The notes below the pieces were generated by a model. The model saw nothing but the letters and a program-made list of their open reading frames with translations, had not been told where the DNA came from and made no database searches. Below, in pieces: positions 8,806-18,186 of a stretch of 64,000 bases of DNA. Position 1 is the stretch's first letter. Each line of letters opens with the position of its first letter. The stretch is from CAZUWH01 sp964624075 (lineage in GTDB: Bacteria > Pseudomonadota > Alphaproteobacteria > Rhodospirillales > Rhodospirillaceae): NCBI GenBank assembly GCA_964624075.1, contig CAZUWH010000006.1:44179-108178 (forward strand), given 5' to 3'. The position numbers were made by a program, and so were the translations under genes.

Positions 8806-9993
8806 TTATCGTCCTGTGCTGCTTCTCCGCTTTGACTGGATGAGATCCAGAACCAGCCGGGCAGCCCGAAGGCTTGGTGAGGGACCACCATGGCCTAGCT
8901 GCCGCAGCGCCTTGCGGAAATCGGCCTGCTGCGCTGCCCGGATGGTCGTATCATCGAACAGCCGCTCAACCTCGGCGGCCAGCAATACAGGGCGGCATCG
9001 TTCCTGCAGAAGTTCAGGCACCACCAGACGGTCCAGGGACAGGTTGATCAGGTTAACATACCGGACCCGGCTCAAACGGCGGAACAGCCAAGCCGAAAGT
9101 GATGCCACCCTGTATGTCACCACGGTCGGCACACCAGCTAGGGCTAGCTCCAACGCCACGGTACCCGAGGCGGCTAGTGCCACATCAGCAGCAGCGAAAG
9201 CATCGTACTTGTCTCCAAGACCGTGTACCACCGTAACTGGTACAGGCCAGTGCATCACCGCCGACGTAACCGCTTCGGCCACTGTGGCGACTGTCGGAAC
9301 CACCACGTGTAGATCGGGCCGGCGGGCGGTCAGCTGCCGCACTGCTGCCTCCAGAACCGGCAGCAGCCGTCTCACTTCGCCCTGACGACTACCTGGCAGC
9401 ACGCACAGCAGCGGTACCGTGGCAGCAAGGCCACAACGACGGCGGAAGGCTGCACCGTCACCCTGGTCGGCGCCGCTTTCGATGACCGGATGGCCGACAC
9501 AGGTGGCCGGCACGCCCACCCGTTCGAAGTAGGGAGGTTCATGGGGAAACAAGGTCATCAGGTGATCGATCCGGCCAACTAGGTGCGCAGCCCGCCGCTC
9601 GCGCCATGCCCAGACCATGGGGGCAACATAATGAATCTGGATGATGGGAAGGTGAAGGGCGCGAATCGCCTGGTTGACCCGGCCGGTGAAGCCCCAGGAA
9701 TCAATGGTGATCAACGCGGCCGGGCGATGGCGTGTGATGTCGATCACGGTCTCCCGTACCCGCCGCAGCACCCGCGGCACCCGTGGCAGTACCTCCCAGA
9801 AGCCCATGACGGCGATGTCGGATAGATCGAACAGACTGGACAGGTCCGCGCCTGCCATGTTTTCCCCACCGACTCCGGCAAAACGGACACCATTCCCTGC
9901 CTCGCGGCGCAAGGCTGCTATCAGGTATGCGCCCAGAAGATCGCCCGAAGGCTCCCCGGCGACCAGATAGATCAAAGGCGCGGTGCCGTCCAT
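8806..9993 (-). CDS. lpxB: Lipid-A-disaccharide synthase
   Basis: 395 residues from the ATG giving MDGTAPLIYLVAGEPSGD, the standard LpxB start; an in-frame upstream ATG at 10059 adds an atypical 22 residues. The GEPSGD motif near the N-terminus and the GTVALELALAGVP motif near the C-terminus identify this GT-B glycosyltransferase, which condenses lipid X with UDP-diacylglucosamine at the inner membrane. In related genomes lpxB follows lpxI on the same strand. Here it is inverted and separated from lpxI by a repeat and a hypothetical gene. Confidence 0.95.
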   Translation of the reverse strand: MDGTAPLIYLVAGEPSGDLLGAYLIAALRREAGNGVRFAGVGGENMAGADLSSLFDLSDIAVMGFWEVLPRVPRVLRRVRETVIDITRHRPAALITIDSWGFTGRVNQAIRALHLPIIQIHYVAPMVWAWRERRAAHLVGRIDHLMTLFPHEPPYFERVGVPATCVGHPVIESGADQGDGAAFRRRCGLAATVPLLCVLPGSRQGEVRRLLPVLEAAVRQLTARRPDLHVVVPTVATVAEAVTSAVMHWPVPVTVVHGLGDKYDAFAAADVALAASGTVALELALAGVPTVVTYRVASLSAWLFRRLSRVRYVNLINLSLDRLVVPELLQERCRPVLLAAEVERLFDDTTIRAAQQADFRKALRQLGHGGPSPSLRAARLVLDLIQSKRRSSTGR

Positions 9994-10108
9994 GATGTCG
10001 TCTCGCCTGGGGCTTGAAGGAGGCAGGACTATCCTGTTCCAGGGGGAATGCCCAGACATGATACCGCCCCATCTGGGCTGACCGGGGGCGAACCAGGGCC
10101 GGGAGGTA

Positions 10109-11830
10109 TCAGCATTCGCGGCTGTTGGTTTCAGTAGACCTTGTCATGGGACCACATGTCTGCAAAGCGCACGACCCGGTTGCGGCCGCCTTCCTTGGCC
10201 TGATAAAGCGCAACGTCAGTAAACTGACCGTCTGCCAGAAGGTGTCGCTGTCACCTGGGAAGTCAGCTAGGCCGATGGAAATGGTTTTCCGCAGCACGGT
10301 AGAACCGGTCTTGATCTCGAGCTGCCCCACCGCCAACCGAGATTTTCTCGGCCACATGATCTGCAACTTCCGCTGTTGTATCGAGAAGGATGACGAGGTC
10401 GGAGATGCGCACTGACTGGCACAAAATTCTGGCCAGGGCCTTGATCACGGCATCGCCGGCATACGGCCATAGGTGTCGTTGACCATCTTGAAGTAATCGA
10501 GATCCAACATCATTACCACAAGATGCGTCCCGCGGCGCTGGGTGTGGGCGATCAGGGTTTCCACATATTCTTCGAGAAAACGGTGGTCATCGGATCACGG
10601 AGACTCGACTCCCGCAGTGTATCCATCAGTTTCCTGGCCTCCAGGACAGGAGCCGTCTCTTGCAGGTAGACAGTGATATAGGGGATTCGGGCTGCGACCT
10701 CATTTTCCTTGTCAGGCGCTACGATAAGCTGGAGGATGTTACCGACCGCACCCGATTGGATGATGGGCAAGCAGATATGGCGGCGTGCGCTCACCTCGGG
10801 CGGAAGCTGAAAGGTGTAACAGATGCCGGGGTTCAGAACGCCATCGGCCTTATGCTCGGTGCGCCGCGCCCGGCAATCCTGGCTGTGGACTAGAATTTGC
10901 GGGTCGCACCAGCGGCAGGGCGCGTTCTGCTCGCCATCTGCGAACAGAGGCGTGATCTGATTGTTGGCCGCACCGACTTCGTAAAGGGAATAGTCCTTGA
11001 TGGCAAATTCTTCTTCGAGCATGCGCACCAGACGCCGGTAGACCTCCATCCACCGTGGTCTCGTCTTCCTCGATCGCCTGCTTGAAATGAGCGGCATTGG
11101 TCATGTTTTCAACCATGTCGGTAGTCGCGTCTAGTTGATTCCCGCCCGGCACCATGGTGCGCGACATTGGTACTGATGCGGCTGAGACCACTGCCCAGAA
11201 AGGTCAGCAGACGGTTCATCCCGGCAGCGATCTGGCCCGATTTCGTCGTGGGTGGACTGGGTGATGCGCGTCTTAAAATCGCCGTGCAGGGCGCGCTCCA
11301 CCACCTCCTCGACGCTGGCGGCGGTGGATGCAATCGGCCCCCGAGGGGTGCGACGCAGGAAAATGAAGGCAAAGAACGCAAAGCCGGCCATCACGGCAGC
11401 CGTTGCGGTCGCCTTCGTCCGGAGGCCGTCGATGGAAACCGATAGGGTAATCGCGCCGAGCACTGTTCCTTCCGCCACCCGGTGACAGTCCAGGTAGTTG
11501 GGCTGACCCGCAGCCGCGGGGCGATGAAGGGAATCATGGCCTGCATCAGTGTGTGCTCCCTTCTGCCGTATGGAGCACCTCGCAGCGCGCCGTACCATTT
11601 TCCAAAACACCATTTCTCGATCGGGTCCCTGGCCACCTCCTGCTCAAGGCCCTAGCCGAACTGCTGGCTCACCACCGGAAGCGCGGACGACCCGGGCCGA
11701 TGTCAGTTGCCGTGCGAATGTGTTCAGAGGAAGAGATGATGAAAAAATTGCGAAATGCATACAGGCTTATGACAAGCTTCTCATTTTCTGCCTGAAACGC
11801 TCCCCCCAGACAACTGGAAAAGAGGTACCT
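10109..11830 (-). pseudogene. Degenerate sensor diguanylate cyclase (HAMP-GGDEF)
   Basis: Fragments in different minus-strand frames read in order as one protein. There is an N-terminal sensor region (about 11830-11400, including LDCHRVAEGTVLGAI), a membrane segment (AVMAGFAFFAFIFL), a HAMP-like stretch, a middle segment (EEEFAIKDYSLYEVGAAN...), then GGDEF-domain pieces (LRDPMTTVFSK, then KALARILCQSVR, then TISIGLADFPGD). The catalytic GGDEF motif itself is not intact. Several frameshifts separate the pieces, so no functional enzyme can be made. The original would have been a membrane-bound c-di-GMP synthase. Confidence 0.75.
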
Positions 11831-12059
11831 ACAAAATTACAGTGACAGCGACCCCTGGCTCGCTCTTGCGTGTCCTTCGCATGGGGGAAAAACTGCAGCA
11901 GCCCTTAGCTTTTGCGCCATTCGGCGCGCCACGGCGGCGGGCACTTGAACGCGTATCCCGAGCGCCAACGCCGCGCTCGGGATAGATCAACGCTTGCTAG
12001 CATCACACGCTGTAGAACCTGATATGCAGACAGCAAGTTCTGGTATTGGGTAGAAAAGA

Positions 12060-12135
12060 TGGTGCCCCCTAGGGGATTCGAACCCCTGTTACCGCCGTGA
12101 GAGGGCGATGTCCTGGGCCTCTAGACGAAGGGGAC
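12060..12135 (-). tRNA. tRNA-Glu (anticodon CTC)
   Basis: The minus strand folds as a complete cloverleaf. The acceptor stem GTCCCCT pairs with AGGGGGC (one T-G pair), the anticodon stem CGCC/GGCG encloses loop CTCTCAC with anticodon CTC, and the T arm is AGGGG-TTCGAAT-CCCCT. An encoded CCA ends at 12060. The sequence is very close to the classical bacterial tRNA-Glu. Confidence 0.95.
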
Positions 12136-12168
12136 CTGCGTTTTTCCCAGCGAAATATTCTAGCTTCA

Positions 12169-12198
12169 TCTATAGCTAATCCTCTCTTCTTCTGACAA
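12169..12198 (-). promoter_or_regulatory. Putative sigma-70 promoter of tRNA-Glu
   Basis: On the minus strand, TTGTCA (12198-12193) and TATAGA (12174-12169) are separated by 18 bases. The -10 box ends about 33 bases before the tRNA 5' end. Pattern match only. Confidence 0.4.
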
Positions 12199-12325
12199 GC
12201 TTTTTTATCAGGAGAATCGAGGGAGCGAGCGCGTCGCACTTCAGACCAGGGGTGGCCCCTGTGCAGATGGTCCGGACCGTCGCTCCCCCGTGTTCCTGCG
12301 CGTCTCTAGAAAGGAGCGTCCGGTC

Positions 12326-12805
12326 GTGTCGATGCACGCACCCGCATGGGCAAAACAGACGAACAAAAGCATTCCTGTTCTGGCTTGCCAAAATCGATTA
12401 AGATCACGAGAAGAATGTCAGGAGAGCATATCGACCATAAGGGAGTCTACCTATAAAGAAGTGCAGGGTTTCGTACTTGCCGCCTGTCTTGGCTGGATAG
12501 CCTCCTGGGCGGGGTTGGACCAGTTCGTCTATCTGAATAGTAACAGATTGGCGACACACTACACGGAAGCGGTAAGGCAGCAAATAAGCGCCTGCAGGGG
12601 CAGTTTCAAGGAACGTTATGACTGCAGGGAGGGAATCATTCTCGAAGGCAATCGCAGCACCTTTCTTAATATGATCGTGCTCTTTGTGATTGTGTTTGGC
12701 CCACCCATTGGGCTTGGCATTGTCTACAGTCTTTTCACGCCTGTGACGCCGTCGCCCTCCCCTTCCCGCGGTTCAGGGTATGATGGAAGAGGAAGATCCC
12801 GATGA
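12326..12805 (+). CDS. Small two-helix membrane protein, unknown function
   Basis: About 159 residues from the GTG at 12326, which has an AAGGAG element 9 bases upstream; the ATG at 12332 is an alternative, and the frame extends to 12290. Two hydrophobic segments are visible (GFVLAACLGWIASWAGL and FLNMIVLFVIVFGPPIGLG). They flank a soluble loop with two cysteines (ISACRGSFKERYDCREG), a topology suggesting a periplasmic disulfide loop. The serine/proline-rich tail may derive from a neighbouring GC-rich repeat. No family is recognised. It lies between tRNA-Glu and ubiD. Confidence 0.5.
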   Translation: MSMHAPAWAKQTNKSIPVLACQNRLRSREECQESISTIRESTYKEVQGFVLAACLGWIASWAGLDQFVYLNSNRLATHYTEAVRQQISACRGSFKERYDCREGIILEGNRSTFLNMIVLFVIVFGPPIGLGIVYSLFTPVTPSPSPSRGSGYDGRGRSR

Positions 12806-12843
12806 GCTGCGTCAGACGCGCAGGACTCTGCGCCATCGCAGAT

Positions 12844-12868
12844 GAAAAAGATGCGGGGAAAGCCCGCG
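12844..12868 (-). terminator. Intrinsic terminator after ubiD
   Basis: On the minus strand GCGGG-CTTTC-CCCGC is followed by ATCTTTTT, immediately downstream of the ubiD stop. Confidence 0.5.
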
Positions 12869-12872
12869 TAAG

Positions 12873-14387
12873 TCAACGCCAGATGGACCTGCCTGTTCCG
12901 GGCAGGCCATAAGAAGGCCATTTGTGCGTAACCATCTCGACCACCGCTTCGGCCATGTGAATCTTCTCCCCCCAGGCGCGATGTGTTTCCGGCGGCCATT
13001 TGTTGGTCGCATCGAGTCCGAGCTTGCCTCCCAGACCCGATTCGGGTGAAGCGAAATCCAGATAGTCAATCGGTGTGCGTTCGATCACGGTGAGGTCGCG
13101 GACTGGATCCATGCGGGTAGCGATGGCCCACATGACATCCTTCCAGTTACGCGCATCGATATCATCATCGACGATGATGACGAACTTGGTATACATGAAC
13201 TGGCGCAGGAACGACCAGACTCCCATCATGATCCGCTTGGCATGGCCGGGATAGGCTTTGCGCATGCTGACGACGGCAATGCGGTAACTGCATCCTTCCG
13301 GAGGCAACCAGAAATCGACGATTTCCGGGAATTGCTGGACCAACAGAGGAATGAAGACCTCATTCAAGGCTTCGCCCAGCACGCTGGGTTCATCGGGAGG
13401 ACGGCCGGTGAAGGTGGAAAGATAAATAGCATCCCGACGATGGGTGATGGCAGACAGCCGGAAGACCGGAAAAGGCTCCACAGCGTTGTAATAACCGGTG
13501 TGATCGCCGTAAGGACCTTCTTCCGCCTCCTCATCAGGCATCACGTGACCTTCCAGAACGACCTCGGCCTCGGCCGGTACCTTCAACGGCACCGTCCGGC
13601 ATTCGACCAGTTCCACCTTCTGCCTGCGCAACAATCCTGCGAACTGATATTCGGACAGGGTATCCGGTACCGGGGTCACCGCTGCGAGCAAGGTGCCTGG
13701 ATCAGTCCCGATGACTACGGCAACCGGAAACGGTCTGCGCTCCTTCTCCTGCCAGCGCCGGAACTGCTGGGCCCCGCCGCGATGCCTGAGCCAGCGCATC
13801 AAGGTCGTGTCCCGGCCGGTCACCTGCATGCGATAGATACCGAGGTTGAAGCCATCCGCCCGGTTGCCAGCCGGATCGGGGCCTTGCGTCACCACCATGC
13901 CCCATGTGATCAGCGGGGCCGGCTCTCCCGGCCAGCATGACTGAATCGGCAGCCGGAATAGGTCGATGTCGGCGCCCTGCAAGACCACTTCCTGACAGGG
14001 CGCCCGGGACACCGTTTTCGGCTTCATGGCCAGCACGGTTCTGAGCAGGGGCACTAGCGCCAGGGCCTCGCGCAAGCCGCCAGGCGGCTTCGGCTGCTTG
14101 AGGAAGGCAAGCGTTTCGCCCACGGCCCGCAATTGATCCGGCGTGCGGTCCATGCCCCATGCCACCCGCTCCACTGTGCCGAACAGGTTGACGAGCACCG
14201 GGAAGGCATAGCGGTGACCATCCTCCTTCACCACGTTTTCGAACAGCACGGCCGGTCCATTTTCGGCCAGAAGACGGGTCTGGATTTCGGTCATTTCCAG
14301 AAAGGGTGAGACGGGAACCGAAACGCAGACCAGTTGGCCCTTCTGTTCCAGGACGGCCACGAAATCGCGCAACGAACTACAGACCAT
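12873..14387 (-). CDS. ubiD: UbiD-family 3-polyprenyl-4-hydroxybenzoate decarboxylase
   Basis: 504 residues from the ATG giving MVCSSLRDFVAVLE; the frame continues upstream to 14543 but without family-like sequence. Conserved UbiD features include EEGPYGDHTGYYN (prFMN/catalytic region), the VDDDIDARNWKDVMWA metal-binding segment and the C-terminal LGLDATNKWPPE. The enzyme decarboxylates the ubiquinone precursor using prenylated FMN made by UbiX. It has no operon partner here; a hairpin terminator follows it. Confidence 0.93.
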   Translation of the reverse strand: MVCSSLRDFVAVLEQKGQLVCVSVPVSPFLEMTEIQTRLLAENGPAVLFENVVKEDGHRYAFPVLVNLFGTVERVAWGMDRTPDQLRAVGETLAFLKQPKPPGGLREALALVPLLRTVLAMKPKTVSRAPCQEVVLQGADIDLFRLPIQSCWPGEPAPLITWGMVVTQGPDPAGNRADGFNLGIYRMQVTGRDTTLMRWLRHRGGAQQFRRWQEKERRPFPVAVVIGTDPGTLLAAVTPVPDTLSEYQFAGLLRRQKVELVECRTVPLKVPAEAEVVLEGHVMPDEEAEEGPYGDHTGYYNAVEPFPVFRLSAITHRRDAIYLSTFTGRPPDEPSVLGEALNEVFIPLLVQQFPEIVDFWLPPEGCSYRIAVVSMRKAYPGHAKRIMMGVWSFLRQFMYTKFVIIVDDDIDARNWKDVMWAIATRMDPVRDLTVIERTPIDYLDFASPESGLGGKLGLDATNKWPPETHRAWGEKIHMAEAVVEMVTHKWPSYGLPGTGRSIWR

Positions 14388-14705
14388 GGGAATTCCGCCG
14401 GGCTTCCTCAACGCTGTCAGGCACAGGCGACACCAACCCCTCATTCTCGCCACTTCGAGAATGAACAAACGAGAAGTGACGGCAGAAGCGCCGTTCTTTG
14501 GAAAATACTTCCCCTTCTGCCTGTTCTTCAAGAACAAAGGCATCGATCATGCGTAATAATGAGGCGCATGGACCAGGCCTGGACGGAATAGCGACCAAGG
14601 TAGGGTCTCATTGCGTCGGCAGGAAAATCCACGACACGCGGATCTCATGTGTAATTCTGAAAGAGTGGAACGCAACACATGAAGATCGCGTGTCGTGGTG
14701 CAGGG

Positions 14706-15989
14706 TCAGAACGTGTACCCTAGATTCCCTTTGACACCACGGAAGCTGCTCCCAAGCCCGTCAGTGTAGGTGATACCCAGGCGCAGGTCTTGAACCGCCC
14801 GGTAGGACAGACTGAGCCCGCAGGCCAAGGGTCACATCCAGGTACTGATTCACGGATATGGCATCACCGAAAAAGGCGGTATGAGCGGCGTTGAATTCCC
14901 ATGCTACTGGCATGTCCATTATGCTGAATCCGGGCGGTCCTTCGGCGCCGACCCCGTTCTTAATCACCTGGTTGGCCAGGTCGTAGTCAATTGAATACCC
15001 GCCGATACTGATGCCTTCGGTCTTATAGTAACTCTCTATGTTCGTAATACTGAATTCATAGTCGTCCTTGGGGATTATATAGTGGCTGGTAAGAAACCCG
15101 CAATAGATGATTGCTGCCGATCTAAGATCAACCGATCCCGCGCCGCCAGCCCTGATTCCGGAGGTAAGCGACCATGAGTCCATGACGGGAAAGATGTAGC
15201 GCCAGCCCCAGAGAACCACTGTAGGCGTTGGCTGACGCGGTCTGCGTCAAGGCGAGCGGTATATCGATCGTCAAAGCGTACCGGGGTCCTTGGAGAAAAT
15301 CGTGTACCCAAGGGGCAGCGTGTAAACATTCTGGCTGAATCCATCTGCCGAATACCGGCTGAACCGTGCCCCGAGGAGAATCTGGTTGGCGACAATCGTA
15401 CTTGGCTGCCGCAGTTCCCGAGGCGGCACTGGTAGCCCGGGCGTTGTCAAAATCTGCAGCCCCTATCATCGCCATCAGGCTGTTTGGATTGCCGGCAATG
15501 GAATCGATCGAGGTGGAACCAACTGCTTCCCTGAGTAGCCTCTGCAAAATGCCGCCCCCGTTTTTCTTCAAGTAATCTTCGAACATGGCTTGAGTTTTAT
15601 CTCGGGTAGCACCAGTGAAATCAGGATCAGTCCCGAGCCTAGCCACCATGAAGTTGAGTGTTATTGAATCAGCCTCGTAGGATACAGTGGCGGGAACTTC
15701 GCGAATCGACAGGATCGCGGTGGCTGCGGACGTAAGTCCATAGCTTAAAACAAGCCCCTTGGAACCATTACTGTCAAGCGCATTTATCATGTCTTCGATG
15801 CGGCTGTAACCCGCGTGAGCCGACTGGGGGCCCATGACAGCGTCAATCGTGAAGATGTCCTTTGCCGTGCTACTTTCAGGGTACAGCGCATAGAGCAGGG
15901 CCATACCGGCAACCAACAAAGATCGACACCTGCGTCAGCGGACGCCAGCCATGAGTGATAACGTTGCTGCAACTTGTTCTATATTCATC
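14706..15989 (-). pseudogene. Degenerate outer-membrane beta-barrel protein
   Basis: Minus-strand pieces in several frames read as one secreted protein. There is a signal-like start (CRSLLVAGMALLYAL), an alpha/beta region up to AAAKYDCRQ, then barrel strands (RYALTIDIPLALTQTASANA, YEFSITNIESYYKTEG) and a terminal strand ending in GYTF, the usual C-terminal phenylalanine of outer-membrane proteins. At least three frameshifts and an early in-frame TGA near the start interrupt it. It may once have been an adhesin or porin-like protein; the family name cannot be given. Confidence 0.65.
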
Positions 15990-16124
15990 ATTCATCCCTT
16001 CTGAAAAAGTTGTACATTTGCACCTCCTGTCCAAAGGACATGGGTGTACCCCCGTCTAAGGCCACAAGTTATAAATATCAAGGCAGTACGGACGTTCTGG
16101 TATGGCAGTTGCGCGGTAACCAGA

Positions 16125-16293
16125 CACATCCCCCCTCTGTCATTCCCGCGAAGCTCGTCCAAGCGAAAGCGGAGAGCGGGAATCCATGGCTGGACGATGC
16201 AGCATATTGTGGTTTAGTAACGCGCCCGCCAAAACATTTACCAAAGATTGTTCTTTTGTGACGGAAGTAAGCTGATTGCGCGAGGATGGATGT
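16125..16293. repeat. Dispersed element, family B copy 1
   Basis: About 170 bases bounded by short inverted ends (ACATCCCCCCTCTG left; CGAGGATGGATGT right). It contains the common alphaproteobacterial palindrome GTCATTCCCGCGAAGC...GCGGGAATCCATGG followed by TGGACGATGCAGCATATTG. It aligns over its whole length with the copy at 25520-25687. Confidence 0.75.
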
Positions 16294-16399
16294 GAGCGGT
16301 TACGTCGCGCGGATAGCAATCTTGCCATATGTTCCTGACATGGCTGTGACACCGAGACACTGCGCAATGGCCTACGATTTTGACCTAGAGGGGAAACAA

Positions 16400-16571
16400 T
16401 ATAGGGTTCTATACTCTTGAAAAGAGTTATGGCGCAGCCTTAATGCATGCCAAAGTCAGAGCGATCGGGTGAAGAGGGGGGGCCCTAACAGCCCAATTTC
16501 GTCATACGCGGACTTGGAGGAGCGTTTTCCCTGGCAATACACGCATTCAGACTTGCGGTTGGACGCGTCTG
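16400..16571 (+). ncRNA. Possible small RNA upstream of a terminator
   Basis: A non-coding stretch ends in a clear intrinsic terminator (16572-16606) with no protein gene before it on this strand, so something is probably transcribed here. An AT-rich segment with TATACT near 16410 could hold a promoter. No known RNA family (tmRNA, SRP RNA, RNase P RNA) is recognised. Low-confidence inference from terminator position. Confidence 0.25.
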
Positions 16572-16606
16572 AAAGCCCTCTCCGCCGGGTCTGGAAAGGG
16601 CTTTTT
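16572..16606 (+). terminator. Intrinsic terminator
   Basis: AAAGCCCTCTCC and GGAAAGGGCTTTTT form a GC-rich stem with a short loop followed by a T tract, upstream of the rpsT promoter. Confidence 0.7.
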
Positions 16607-16688
16607 GCAGGAGAGTCCGCTGATACGAATTGATATTGATAATGAATCCTATCCTATAATGAGAACGCCAGCGGCGTTGAAACGAGGG

Positions 16689-16717
16689 TTGACGTCATCC
16701 CCCAATCGTCTTAATAA
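16689..16717 (+). promoter_or_regulatory. Putative sigma-70 promoter of rpsT
   Basis: TTGACG at 16689-16694 and TAATAA at 16712-16717 are separated by 17 bases, about 55 bases upstream of the rpsT start codon. Confidence 0.55.
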
Positions 16718-16771
16718 TATGGTTTCCATGGTTCGTAATATTCGCAATACAAGGATCGACAAGGGTTCTCG

Positions 16772-17044
16772 ATGGCCAATCATCCATCTGCAAAAAAGCG
16801 TATCCGCCGCAACGGCCGTCGTGCCATGATCAACCGCATGCGGGTCAGTCGCATCCGTACGTCCGTGCGCAAGGTTGAAACAGCCGTTGCCGCTGGTGAC
16901 AAGGTGCAAGCCGAAGCGGCTTTCGCCGCAGCGGTTCCTGAACTCATGCGTGGCATCAACAAGGGTGTCATCCACCGCAACAAGGCCGCACGCAAGGTTT
17001 CCCGCCTGTCCGCTCGTGTCAAATCCCTGAGAGCGGGCCTTTGA
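16772..17044 (+). CDS. rpsT: 30S ribosomal protein S20
   Basis: 90 residues beginning MANHPSAKKRIRRN, the nearly invariant S20 start, followed by a highly basic three-helix bundle. S20 binds 16S rRNA early in 30S assembly. The ATG at 16772 has an AAGGG element about 8 bases upstream. It is a free-standing gene with its own promoter, lying upstream of dnaA, an arrangement common in alphaproteobacteria. Confidence 0.97.
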   Translation: MANHPSAKKRIRRNGRRAMINRMRVSRIRTSVRKVETAVAAGDKVQAEAAFAAAVPELMRGINKGVIHRNKAARKVSRLSARVKSLRAGL

Positions 17045-18186
17045 AGTGTCCGTCTGGAGGCGTATTGTTATTTTTCAATGCTTTGGCCGGCGCCCTCGCG
17101 AAGCCTGTCCCCGCGAGAGCGGGGAGCCGGGGGTCCGGGAGCGGTTTGTTGTGCCGGGATCCTCATGGAGTCCCGCCCCCGTTTGCGCGAGGGCAAGCCT
17201 TTGTGGGAATGACGGCGTGTTTCTTTAGCGTATTGAAAACACTCATTATGTTTTCTGGCAGTCCTCTGAAAGATATAGTGATGGCGCGTGCAGCAATCCG
17301 GTTTCGAGGTGACAGACGATGCTGCAGGAGGGGGTGACGTATGAACGTGAGCGGGAGAATGCCTGCCCGCTCCCTCCTTTAAGGATTGCCCTGTGCACAG
17401 ATCCTTGACAGTCCGGGGTGTACTGCTGGTATGTGCGTTCCTTTCGGGAGGATCATGCACTTTCCAGGAAGTTCCTGGAAGGAGAAGGGGTTTTGCCTGC
17501 ATTCCTGGGAGGACTGGTCTCTTGTCCGCCAGTTCGCGGGCAAAAGGTGTGCACTCCAGAAAAAGTGATCCAACCTGGTTGCATCCCGCTCCGGAATGGC
17601 AGGAAACGGCTCGGCCCTGAACTTCAGAAATTTTCAAACCGGCGTTGTCTGGAGAAAGGGGGTCTCCCTTGCTTTGCGGTCTCTCTCATTCATCGTTTGC
17701 CATTTGCGGGGTGCGTTGCAGGGAGATCAGGTATTCTTCGGGATTTGCAAAGAACCGCCTTGTCGGCATGCATTGATTCACCTTCTGCGTCAATACCCGA
17801 ACTGGTCATCCGTCGCAAGATCATCTTGCTTTCAGCAGAATCAGCCGGTAGAGTCCAATGATAATGGATGTTTTCCCCTATAACTTGTGACTAGAAATGC
17901 CGTCCACCATGGGAAGGATGATTCCAAGGGGTGGTGGTTATGTTTGTTTGTCGCAGCGAGGGATTGGCGGGGGCAGGATCGTTTGCATCTTTGCGCCAGC
18001 GTGGTCTTCAGGGCAGTGTACATGCCGCAGCAGACCCGTAGTAAAGTAAACTGCCGTTGCGTGAGCGGGAAGGCTCATTTTCATTGTGCCTGGTCATCCA
18101 CGGACAGGTCAGCGCAGTTTGATGCCAGGGGGGGCTATTGGCCTATCGTGGCTTTGGGAAAAGCGGCTCCGCGGGCAAGGTGGCTG
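17045..18186. other. 1.1-kb non-coding region between rpsT and dnaA
   Basis: No convincing gene. It holds a partial family B repeat (about 17090-17215, containing CGCGAGAGCGGGGAGC), a hairpin with GAGCGGG/CCCGCTC arms at 17349-17372, and the palindrome at 17462-17480. Position just upstream of dnaA makes it a place to look for a replication origin, but no clear TTATCCACA-type DnaA boxes were seen by eye, so no origin is called. Confidence 0.5.
17462..17480. repeat. Perfect 9-bp palindrome upstream of dnaA
   Basis: TTCCAGGAA and TTCCTGGAA are exact reverse complements separated by one G. This could be an operator for a dimeric regulator; no bound protein can be named. Confidence 0.45.

Noticed and set aside
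13242..13940. Long plus-strand open frame opposite ubiD
   Set aside because: Opposite-strand shadow of ubiD in GC-rich DNA; no motifs or ribosome-binding site.
16125..16293. Direct-repeat CRISPR array
   Set aside because: The repeats are palindromic, dispersed and unequally spaced; no regular repeat-spacer pattern and no cas genes.
17386..17883. Short open frames between rpsT and dnaA
   Set aside because: Overlapping frames of similar length, no start context, cysteine-rich nonsense composition.
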